From an uncultured Pirellula sp. (lineage in GTDB: Bacteria; Planctomycetota; Planctomycetia; Pirellulales; Pirellulaceae): 5,811 bases of DNA. The notes beneath the pieces are model-generated. The model searched no databases. It was not told the origin of the DNA and saw only the letters and a list, made by a program, of their open reading frames with translations. Shown here piece by piece: positions 1 to 5,811 of this stretch. The stretch's first letter is position 1; each line of letters opens with the position of its first letter. The position numbers and the translations under genes were made by a program. Location of the stretch: contig CAILTZ010000529.1 in NCBI GenBank assembly GCA_903837255.1, forward strand, positions 1 to 5,811, read 5' to 3'.

Positions 1-666
1 CGCTGCGATTTGATGGTCACTGAATCAACCTTCGGCCTACCTGTATTCCGCTGGCCTGAGACTCCAAGCGTGATCCGCGAGTTGATTGGCTGGTGGCAGG
101 AGAATCAGTCTCAAGGCCGCACCAGCTTGCTGCTTGCTTACTCGGTCGGCAAGGCGCAGCGGGTGCTAGCCGAAGTCCTCAACGCATGTGGGCTTGATGT
201 CGCCCAGAAGATCGCAGTCCACGGAGCGATGCTCGGGCCTAACCGGGCCTACAGAGCCGCAGGCGTCGAACTTCCTGAATTTCCGTCGGCAGCCTCCTTG
301 TCCAGCGATCACGATTGGTCGCAATCACTGGTTATCGGGCCACCTTCGAGCCAATCCACCGGATGGGTCAAGCGGTTCTCGAATCCTTCGCTAGCCATGG
401 CCTCAGGTTGGATGGCAATCCGGGGAACTCGCAGACGACGCAGTGTCGACCGTGGCTTTGTCCTGTCGGACCATGTCGATTGGCCCGACTTGTTGACAGC
501 CATCGACACTTGCCAGCCCGAGCAAGTTTGGGTCACGCACGGGTTTTCAGACGTGGTCTCAAGGTATTTGTCCGAGCGAGGAATGGCTGCCGAAGTGCTG
601 CAGACCCGGTTTGCTGGCGAGGAGTCTGAACCGGCCAGCCAAGACACACCGGAGTTGACTCCATGA
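1..666 (+). CDS. Ligase-associated DNA exonuclease, metallo-beta-lactamase/beta-CASP fold (5' partial)
   Basis: This is the C-terminal part (about 221 residues) of an exonuclease related to CPSF73/RNase J/SNM1 proteins. The family is usually about 330-340 residues, so roughly a third, including the HxHxDH metal site, lies before the window. The frame is open from base 1 and reads RCDLMVTESTFGLPVFRWP, so the TTG and ATG near bases 10-15 are internal codons and not starts. Visible landmarks are the beta-CASP acidic motif in TESTFG (Glu at 22-24), the His of AVHGAM (220-222), the late metal-ligand type His in LSDHVDW (472-474), and VTHGF (His at 538-540). Family knowledge: these proteins are encoded beside an ATP-dependent ligase, an Lhr-type helicase and a metallophosphoesterase, and are thought to trim DNA ends in repair. 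The stop codon overlaps the ligase start (ATGA), supporting one operon and a coupled role. The last 15 or so residues are Glu/Pro-rich and probably disordered. Confidence 0.88.
   Translation, partial: RCDLMVTESTFGLPVFRWPETPSVIRELIGWWQENQSQGRTSLLLAYSVGKAQRVLAEVLNACGLDVAQKIAVHGAMLGPNRAYRAAGVELPEFPSAASLSSDHDWSQSLVIGPPSSQSTGWVKRFSNPSLAMASGWMAIRGTRRRRSVDRGFVLSDHVDWPDLLTAIDTCQPEQVWVTHGFSDVVSRYLSERGMAAEVLQTRFAGEESEPASQDTPELTP
651..654 (+). promoter_or_regulatory. Shine-Dalgarno sequence of the ligase gene
   Basis: GGAG lies 8 nt before the ATG at 663, inside the last codons of the exonuclease. Together with the ATGA stop/start overlap it supports 663 as the true start and re-initiation by ribosomes that finish the exonuclease. 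It is the only well-placed ribosome-binding site I see in the window. Confidence 0.6.
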
Positions 667-2333
667 GAGCATTCGCAAGACTCTATCAGCGCATCGACGA
701 GACGACCAAGACCAACGACAAGGTGTCTGCGATCCGCGAGTACTTCGCGGGTGCCTCCAACGCAGATGCGGCTTATGCGATCTACTTTTTGTTAGGCAAC
801 AAGCTCAAGCCCTCGTTGCCCACGAGGATTATTCGCCAAGCGGCTGCCAGCAGTGCAGAGATTCCGGATTGGCTATTCGAGGAAACCTATCAGTGGGTCG
901 GCGATTTGGCAGAGACTGCGGCGGCGATGGCCAAAGGCACTTCGGTCTCCTGCGATGAGCCACTCCATCGAATCCTCCTCGATAGCCTGATCCCCTTGCT
1001 CCAAAGCACCGCTGGCAGCAAACGTGCGTCGGGCAAGTCCTCGAGTGGAACGCTCAAGCGGCAGGAGCTCGATGCAGCCGTTGCATCCAAACTGATCGAG
1101 TTTTGGAGCAGATACGATTTGCTCGAGCGGTTCGTGTTTAACAAGTTGCTTACAGGAAACCTGCGGGTTGGGGTGAGCACCAAGCTGGTGACCAAGGCGC
1201 TGAGCCAATGCTCTGGTGTACCACTAGACGAGTTAACGCATCGCTTGATGGGAGAGTGGGAACCGACCGAAGCTTTTTTTAAACAACTTATTGCACCCGA
1301 GTACGCGGAGGACTCCCCCGCGAAACCTTATCCGTTCTGCCTGGCGCACCCATTGCCCGATGGACATGCTAGAGAGCACTCTGCAAGCGATTATTTTGCT
1401 GAGTGGAAGTGGGATGGAATCCGAGCACAGCTTGTGCGACGCTCCGGACAGACGTTTTTGTGGTCGCGAGGCGAGGAGTTGCTCGAAGGTCGTTTTCCGG
1501 AGATCGAGTCGGCCGCACAGGGTTTGCCCGACGGATCAGTCCTCGACGGCGAGATCCTGGCGTATCGCGATGAGTCTCCGATGCCCTTTACGTTTTTGCA
1601 GCGTCGCATCCAAAGAAAAAAACCCAGTCCGAAAATGATGCAAGAGGTTCCCGTCGTGTTCGTCGCATTTGACGTCCTGGAACATGCGAGTCAGGATGTT
1701 CGAGGCGAGTCCTGCGAGAAACGCCGAAAGCTGCTCGAGTCACTGCCTCTGGGGACCCCTGCAAACGCAATGACCTTGCGTCGCAGTGAGGTCTTTGAGT
1801 TTGACGAATGGGCCAAAATGTTCCAACTCAGAGACAAGGCCAGGGAGTATGGCGCAGAGGGTTTGATGCTCAAGCATCGCTTGGGACTCTATGAAGTCGG
1901 ACGAGTGACGGGAACTTGGTGGAAGTCCAAAGTAACCCCCTATACCGTCGATGCAGTGCTCGTTTATGCACAGCGCGGACATGGACGCCGTGCAGGGATG
2001 TTCTCGGATTACACGTTTGCCCTCTGGGACGAGGACCGCTTGGTACCCTTTGCCAAGGCTTATTCGGGCCTGACCGACGAGGAAATTGCCAAAGTTGATC
2101 GATGGATCAAGGAGCATACGACTCAGCGTTTTGGGCCCGTTCACGAGGTCCCCGCAGAGATCGTGATGGAGCTAGCCTTTGAAAACCTTCAAGTTTCGAG
2201 CCGTCACAAAAGCGGGATCGCCGTACGCTTCCCCCGAATTCTCAGATGGCGGCATGATAAAAACCCCAAGGATGCCGACGGTTTGGAGCAGATCAAGGAA
2301 ATGCTAAGGCAACAAGGCAATCGAACATTTTGA
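663..2333 (+). CDS. ATP-dependent DNA ligase (bacterial LigB-type, exonuclease-linked family)
   Basis: This complete 556-residue enzyme should seal nicks in duplex DNA through an AMP-lysine intermediate. Residues 1 to about 215 form the helical N-terminal DNA-binding domain, with GNLRVGVSTKLV typical of it. The nucleotidyltransferase core follows: motif I is K249-W-D-G (Lys249 takes the AMP), motif Ia/III-like residues are SRGEE (268-272) and RFPEI (277-281), then LDGE (294-297), motif IV EGLMLK (399-404) and motif V WWKSK (419-423). About residues 425-556 form the OB-fold domain, ending in FPRILRWRHDK, the usual motif VI region. All catalytic motifs are intact. A Ser/Lys/Gly-rich stretch (118-133) inside the N-terminal domain is probably a flexible loop. 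Length and motifs fit the Pseudomonas putida PP_1105-type family, which travels with an exonuclease, an Lhr helicase and a metallophosphoesterase in DNA repair. Only the exonuclease is visible here, overlapping by 4 nt. It is distinct from the essential NAD-dependent LigA and is probably accessory. Confidence 0.95.
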   Translation: MRAFARLYQRIDETTKTNDKVSAIREYFAGASNADAAYAIYFLLGNKLKPSLPTRIIRQAAASSAEIPDWLFEETYQWVGDLAETAAAMAKGTSVSCDEPLHRILLDSLIPLLQSTAGSKRASGKSSSGTLKRQELDAAVASKLIEFWSRYDLLERFVFNKLLTGNLRVGVSTKLVTKALSQCSGVPLDELTHRLMGEWEPTEAFFKQLIAPEYAEDSPAKPYPFCLAHPLPDGHAREHSASDYFAEWKWDGIRAQLVRRSGQTFLWSRGEELLEGRFPEIESAAQGLPDGSVLDGEILAYRDESPMPFTFLQRRIQRKKPSPKMMQEVPVVFVAFDVLEHASQDVRGESCEKRRKLLESLPLGTPANAMTLRRSEVFEFDEWAKMFQLRDKAREYGAEGLMLKHRLGLYEVGRVTGTWWKSKVTPYTVDAVLVYAQRGHGRRAGMFSDYTFALWDEDRLVPFAKAYSGLTDEEIAKVDRWIKEHTTQRFGPVHEVPAEIVMELAFENLQVSSRHKSGIAVRFPRILRWRHDKNPKDADGLEQIKEMLRQQGNRTF

Positions 2334-2343
2334 TTTGACGGTG

Positions 2344-2352
2344 TGCTAAGAT
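2344..2352 (+). promoter_or_regulatory. Possible extended -10 promoter for the M48 peptidase gene
   Basis: TGC followed by TAAGAT (4 of 6 matches to TATAAT, with the TGn extension) sits in the 96-bp spacer after the ligase stop, about 78 nt before the peptidase ATG. I see no convincing -35 at the right distance; the nearby TTGACG (2335-2340) is too close to serve it. The spacer also lacks an obvious terminator hairpin, so read-through from the ligase operon remains possible. Confidence 0.25.
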
Positions 2353-2429
2353 TATCGTTACGTCTTTCGTTCCTCCCAGGAGTTACTCCACCAATCCTGA
2401 TTCTGCTCTTTTGAAAAACCGAGCACGCC

Positions 2430-3995
2430 ATGCATGAGAAACCTTCGTTCGCCGGTCGTATCGTCCTTGCACTCCTTCTTATGGTCATCTTTTACTGCCT
2501 TGCGCTAGCATTGGCCGGAACGCTGATCTTCCTGCCCATCGGCATGGCGATGTTCGCCAACCGCATCCATTTGAAACTTGCCATCCTTTCGTTCATCGGC
2601 GGATGCATGATCCTATGGTCGGTACTGCCACGCTGGGATCGTTTCGTCGCCCCGGGCCCTCAATTGACCGAGAAAGATCAACCAGAACTCTTCAGGCAAC
2701 TTCAAAGCCTCGCGCAAAGCACCGACCAAGCGATGCCAGCCGAGGTCTATGCGCTGCCGGAAATGAACGCTTGGGTCGCTAACCGAGGGGGTATCATGGG
2801 ACTCGGCAGCCGACGCATCATGGGGATCGGTATCCCGCTGATGCAAGTTCTCTCAACCCAACAACTTCGCGGTGTGCTGGCCCACGAATTCGGTCACTAC
2901 TACGGAGGCGATACCAAACTCGGCCCCTGGCTCTTTGTCACTCGCTCGGCCATCATCCGTACCGTCGTTAACCTCGCCTCTAGCGGCTCGTCGATCCTCT
3001 ATCTCCCCTTCGAATGGTACCTAAAACTCTTCTTGCGCCTGACCCAAAAGGTCTCCCGCCAACAAGAATTCACCGCCGATGCCCTCGCGGCAAAAATCGT
3101 CGGCCCTCAAGCCATCGGCGAAGCTCTCAAAGTGGTCCACTCCAAAGCGATGGCCTTCGACGGTTACTGGCAAAGTGAATACTCCCCTGCCCTCGAATGC
3201 GGCTATCGCCCACCCATGGCAAAAGGATTTCGAGAGTACTCCGATGCCCCGAAAATCAAAGAAGCGGTCTCTGAGGCCCTTAAGCAAGCCATGGAGAACT
3301 CAAAAAGCGATGTCTACGACTCTCACCCCGCCCTCAAAGAACGACTCGATGCAATCCAGCTTGTTCCAGGCCCACGTCTAACGGCCAACGATCCACCTGC
3401 AATCGACTGGATCCGAGATGTCGATGGTCTCGAAAAGCAAATGATCGATCACATGGCCAAATCGCTCGGTGTCCGCGCCCCGGAACCAATCTCCTGGGCA
3501 GAGAGTGTCCAACACGTACTTGTCCCCAACTACTTGAAAACCATTCAAGAGTACGGCGGAAAACTCAATGATCTAACCCTCGAACAAGCTGTCCGCAAAC
3601 TCGGTGATCCCCTCAAGTACGCCGAGCTTCTGAATTCGAATGTGCTTCCTCACATCACCGACAACGACGCCAGGCGGGTATTCGGCGCTCGGGTCGTCGG
3701 AACCCTCGCAATCCTGGCCTTCCAACAGCGCGGCTGGACAATCCATAACCCCATCGGCCAAGTACCCTACGTCACCAAGCCCTCTCAGGAAGACAACAAC
3801 GACCAGGAATACAATGACGAGGAATACAATGACGAGGAGTACAATGGCAACGGAGGTCAGGCCCAGCGACTCGAGCCCTTCGAATGGATCGAAGAATTCA
3901 TCGAACGCAAATGCACTTGGGCAGAACTCCTGGAGCACTACCAAACGTATTCGGTCGACTCGGTTGCTCTCAGCGAGATACTCAAGAGCAATTAG
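2430..3995 (+). CDS. Membrane-anchored M48 family zinc metallopeptidase with C-terminal extension
   Basis: This 521-residue protein is a predicted membrane protease of the HtpX/Ste24 class. Two hydrophobic segments (about 11-43 and 48-66) anchor the N-terminus. The zinc site is HEFGH (His152, Glu153, His156), and the third ligand is Glu213 in QQEFTADA, with the family's conserved Asp217. A hydrophobic stretch between them (about 165-205) may be another membrane or membrane-surface segment. The SHPALKERL motif (298-306) is the usual end of the M48 domain. Residues from about 310 to 521 are an extension I do not recognise; they include a tandem acidic repeat at 459-473 and end in a predicted helical, acidic segment. 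HtpX itself is about 290 residues, so this is a longer form. The ATG at 2430 is the first start after an in-frame stop at 2412; no clear Shine-Dalgarno precedes it. M48 membrane proteases degrade damaged or misfolded membrane proteins, but the substrate here is unknown. The link with the upstream repair genes is position only. Confidence 0.9.
   Translation: MHEKPSFAGRIVLALLLMVIFYCLALALAGTLIFLPIGMAMFANRIHLKLAILSFIGGCMILWSVLPRWDRFVAPGPQLTEKDQPELFRQLQSLAQSTDQAMPAEVYALPEMNAWVANRGGIMGLGSRRIMGIGIPLMQVLSTQQLRGVLAHEFGHYYGGDTKLGPWLFVTRSAIIRTVVNLASSGSSILYLPFEWYLKLFLRLTQKVSRQQEFTADALAAKIVGPQAIGEALKVVHSKAMAFDGYWQSEYSPALECGYRPPMAKGFREYSDAPKIKEAVSEALKQAMENSKSDVYDSHPALKERLDAIQLVPGPRLTANDPPAIDWIRDVDGLEKQMIDHMAKSLGVRAPEPISWAESVQHVLVPNYLKTIQEYGGKLNDLTLEQAVRKLGDPLKYAELLNSNVLPHITDNDARRVFGARVVGTLAILAFQQRGWTIHNPIGQVPYVTKPSQEDNNDQEYNDEEYNDEEYNGNGGQAQRLEPFEWIEEFIERKCTWAELLEHYQTYSVDSVALSEILKSN
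3804..3848 (+). repeat. Three tandem 15-bp repeats coding (Q/E)EYN(D/G)
   Basis: Three in-frame 15-bp units occupy 3804-3818, 3819-3833 and 3834-3848 within the M48 peptidase gene. They encode QEYND, EEYND and EEYNG (residues 459-473), followed by NGG. Units 1 and 2 differ by one base; unit 3 differs from unit 2 by two bases. Unit length is a multiple of three, so copy-number change would keep the frame. The segment is probably a disordered acidic linker between the unknown C-terminal region and the last 45 or so residues. Confidence 0.9.
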
Positions 3996-4025
3996 CACAA
4001 CAACGGCTATCTGCTCCAGTTAGAC

Positions 4026-4055
4026 AAGTCACTGCAGACCAAGTAACTGCAGGCC
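4026..4055. repeat. Imperfect 15-bp tandem repeat with paired CTGCAG palindromes in the convergent gap
   Basis: Two adjacent units, AAGTCACTGCAGACC (4026-4040) and AAGTAACTGCAGGCC (4041-4055), match at 13 of 15 positions. Each contains CTGCAG (4032-4037 and 4047-4052), which is self-complementary, so the two copies could also pair as a 6-bp stem with a 9-nt loop. It sits in the 71-bp gap between the convergent peptidase and ATPase genes, where a bidirectional terminator would be expected. The stem is short and has no clear U-tract, so terminator function is only a guess. Confidence 0.55.
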
Positions 4056-4066
4056 AAAAAGCCAAG

Positions 4067-5811
4067 CTAACTCTGCGCTGCGTACTCTTCCCACCAACCG
4101 TCGATCCCTCCGGAATCCGAGGGCAACGGCAGAGGTAGACTCTCCGACTCGGTCCAAACCCTTTGGGCAAAATCGATGTCGATCGGATCGACTCGGTCGA
4201 CAGATGCGGTGGGCTCTGCCAACTCCAATGGCTCTGAATCTGTCCACTCTTGCTCGAACCACAAGGGAACCGAATCGATCTGAGGCTCCTCGGTCACCAG
4301 CCTGATCTCTGGAGCAACCTCAGGCTCTTGCTTTGCAAGCACCCGAGTTCTAGCCGGCAGGACAATCGGCTCTGGCTCTTGTTGCTTGACATCGACGACT
4401 TCAATGACCATCGGAGGTGGCTCGATGAGTTTTTGTGCGGGACTTTCTGTTGGCTTTTCCAGCACTTGATCTGGCCGATAGATCTCGGCCACTCCGAGCT
4501 GACCCTGCGAGGGCAGGACGCGGACCTGCACATCGATCGAATCGAACATCCGCATGATGTGTTCATGGCAAGTAAACATCACAACCTGATGCCCCAAGGC
4601 AGCAAAGTCCCTCAAGACCTTGGCCGCAGCAGTCGCCCGAATCGTGTCAAAGTTCACCAGCACATCATCAAGTACCAATGGCAAGGTCGCTCCGCGTCGC
4701 GAATAAGCCGCAGCTAGTGACAACCTCAGCGCGATGAAGACGGCTTCACGTGTCCCTCGACTGAGCACTTCCAAAGGCAGACTCTGTCCCTTGTCATTGT
4801 CGATACGCAAAGCATTTTTGCCCAGCGGAGTCCAAACCCGGACGTACTTGCCCTCGGTAAGCTGCTTGAGAAATGCCGAGGCCTCCCGAAGCGTCTCGGG
4901 CTGCCTTTCGCTCTCATAGATCTCGCAGACTTTCTCTAGCATGCAAGTGGTAAACCCGAGTGTTCGCCAATGATCGGTACAAAGTTCGATCTGCCGCTCG
5001 AGACTTGCTATCTCCAGCTTGGCCTCCGCCAGACGTCGATCCCCGGCGAGTGTCTTCATCTCTTGATTGATCTCACCTTGTCGCAGTTGCAATTGACCGA
5101 TGCGTTCCTCTGCACCTGAGACACGTGTTGTGAGCGTATCCCACCGCTTCTCGAGTTCGTGAGCTGGAGTGTTCTGCAGCATGCGCTGAATCGCATCGTA
5201 GGAAACATGACTCGAAAGCATTGTGCGAATTCGCTCGTCGAGCGAACCGATTTGCGATTCGAGTTGCTGATGCTCTCGTTTGCGACCCAAGAGGGCTTCG
5301 AGTTGTTCGAGCGACTCGACACCGATTTCGGCCAAGTAGCTTTGCCGGGAACTGATCAGCCGCTCGACGGCTCGCCGTATCCCCTTTTGCTTCTTGGACA
5401 ACTCCTCGTCCTGTGACTTGAGGTCCTTGCGCTGTTTCAGGTACTGTTTTTGCTGAGCCAGGGAATTGACTAGTTGCTGCAGACGCTGCTGTGGGACTTC
5501 GATCGAAAGATCGCTGGCCTTGAGCGACACAGCCTCTCGGCTGCTGTCCCGCTCTCGGTTGCTTTCCCGAACAGGCGAACCTTCTTTGCGAGCAGATTGC
5601 GGCAGGGATTCCGGAGAAGCCATCGCAACTTGCATCTGGGTATGCAGAGCGTCGAGCTTCTGGAGGGTGCTCGTAAGCTCAATACGACGTTGCGAAAGTT
5701 CGTCGGATTGGGTGGTAAGTTTCCTGCGAGTGATCAGCAAGGATTCGTAACCTTCGGCCAAGATCCGAAGGCATTTGGGGGACAACGATTCGGCAAGTCC
5801 GAGTTGATGCA
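4067..5811 (-). CDS. SMC/Rad50-like (YhaN-type) ATPase, C-terminal part (5' partial)
   Basis: The reading frame is open to the right edge (beginning HQLGLAESL), so the 581 residues seen are only the C-terminal part; the N-terminal Walker A half lies outside. From about 5785 to 4950 the protein is Glu/Gln/Lys/Leu-rich heptad-like sequence, a long coiled coil interrupted by a Ser/Arg-rich break near 5600-5540. The C-terminal ATPase lobe follows: RQPETLREA...LTEGKYVRVWTPLG, the ABC signature LSRGTREAVF (4736-4765), Walker B and D-loop LPLVLDDVLVNFD (4646-4684), and H-loop TCHEH (4559-4573). These features match YhaN/RecN/SbcC-type DNA-repair ATPases, which often partner a YhaO/SbcD-like nuclease. 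After the ATPase lobe there is an unusual tail of about 137 residues (roughly 4480-4070), rich in Pro and Glu. The nearest gene is convergent, so no operon partner is visible. Family assignment is firm; the exact subfamily and role are inferred. Confidence 0.85.
   Translation of the reverse strand, partial: HQLGLAESLSPKCLRILAEGYESLLITRRKLTTQSDELSQRRIELTSTLQKLDALHTQMQVAMASPESLPQSARKEGSPVRESNRERDSSREAVSLKASDLSIEVPQQRLQQLVNSLAQQKQYLKQRKDLKSQDEELSKKQKGIRRAVERLISSRQSYLAEIGVESLEQLEALLGRKREHQQLESQIGSLDERIRTMLSSHVSYDAIQRMLQNTPAHELEKRWDTLTTRVSGAEERIGQLQLRQGEINQEMKTLAGDRRLAEAKLEIASLERQIELCTDHWRTLGFTTCMLEKVCEIYESERQPETLREASAFLKQLTEGKYVRVWTPLGKNALRIDNDKGQSLPLEVLSRGTREAVFIALRLSLAAAYSRRGATLPLVLDDVLVNFDTIRATAAAKVLRDFAALGHQVVMFTCHEHIMRMFDSIDVQVRVLPSQGQLGVAEIYRPDQVLEKPTESPAQKLIEPPPMVIEVVDVKQQEPEPIVLPARTRVLAKQEPEVAPEIRLVTEEPQIDSVPLWFEQEWTDSEPLELAEPTASVDRVDPIDIDFAQRVWTESESLPLPLPSDSGGIDGWWEEYAAQS
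4070..4480 (-). other. Pro/Glu-rich C-terminal tail of the YhaN-type ATPase with repeated short motifs
   Basis: This coding segment holds about 137 residues beyond the ATPase lobe. It is rich in Glu, Pro and Val and looks disordered. Two pairs of similar motifs occur: KQQEPEP and KQEPEVA, then WTDSEPLEL (4220-4246) and WTESESLPL (first nine residues of the 4121-4156 stretch), 30 residues apart. It ends in DGWWEEYAAQS. I recognise no domain in it. Spaced short aromatic-acidic motifs of this kind often serve as docking sites for partner proteins, but that is inference. Confidence 0.55.

Noticed and set aside
1274..1622. Seven-base homopolymers (T at 1274-1280, A at 1616-1622) within the ligase gene, possible slippage or frameshift sites
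   Set aside because: The ligase frame is intact across both and all motifs lie in one frame, so there is no sign of programmed or accidental frameshifting.
1740..2144. A 134-codon reverse-strand frame inside the ligase gene
   Set aside because: It overlaps the ligase catalytic core, which has all expected motifs. The antisense product resembles nothing I recognise.
2335..2340. TTGACG as a -35 box
   Set aside because: No reasonable -10 hexamer occurs 16-18 bp downstream; the best -10-like element starts only 6 bp away.
3573..3998. A 141-codon reverse-strand frame containing a strongly hydrophobic Val/Leu/Ile stretch that resembles a membrane segment
   Set aside because: The hydrophobic run is the antisense reading of the acidic EYNDE repeat and its Asp/Glu/Asn codons in the peptidase gene. 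It lies wholly within that gene and has no supporting start signal.
4052..4063. GGC-CAAAAA-GCC as a terminator hairpin
   Set aside because: The stem is only 3 bp and there is no following U-tract on the plus strand.
4250..4717. A 155-codon forward-strand frame opposite the ATPase gene
   Set aside because: It is the complement of the Walker B, H-loop and tail coding region; its composition fits a shadow frame.

Overview
The window (5811 bp, moderately GC-rich) looks like chromosomal DNA from a Gram-negative-type bacterium. A planctomycete (Rhodopirellula/Blastopirellula-like) is my best guess, based on the resemblance of the YhaN-type ATPase and the M48 protease to proteins I associate with that phylum and on the sparse Shine-Dalgarno sequences. 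This is inference, because no phylogenetic marker is present. I see no RNA genes, insertion sequences, CRISPR arrays or phage genes.

Layout, left to right: (1) 1-666 (+), the C-terminal two thirds of a ligase-associated exonuclease of the metallo-beta-lactamase/beta-CASP fold, cut by the window edge. (2) 663-2333 (+), a complete ATP-dependent DNA ligase whose start overlaps the exonuclease stop as ATGA, so the two are almost certainly translationally coupled. (3) 2334-2429, a short spacer with a weak extended -10 promoter candidate. (4) 2430-3995 (+), a membrane-anchored M48 zinc metallopeptidase with a long C-terminal extension that carries a short acidic tandem repeat. (5) 3996-4066, a convergent intergenic gap with a 15-bp imperfect tandem repeat. 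(6) 4067-5811 (-), the C-terminal part of an SMC/Rad50-like (YhaN-type) ATPase with a coiled coil, the ABC signature, Walker B and H-loop, followed by an unusual Pro/Glu-rich tail. Its N-terminus lies beyond the right edge.

Functionally, the exonuclease and ligase form half of the known bacterial Exo-LigB-Lhr-MPE DNA repair cassette. The helicase and metallophosphoesterase do not follow the ligase here, so the cassette is either split or continues upstream. The YhaN/Rad50-like ATPase is also a DNA end-processing type protein but is transcribed convergently and separated by the protease, so a joint pathway is only suggestive. I did not find a clearly new multi-gene system. The most unusual features are the C-terminal tails of the protease and of the ATPase.
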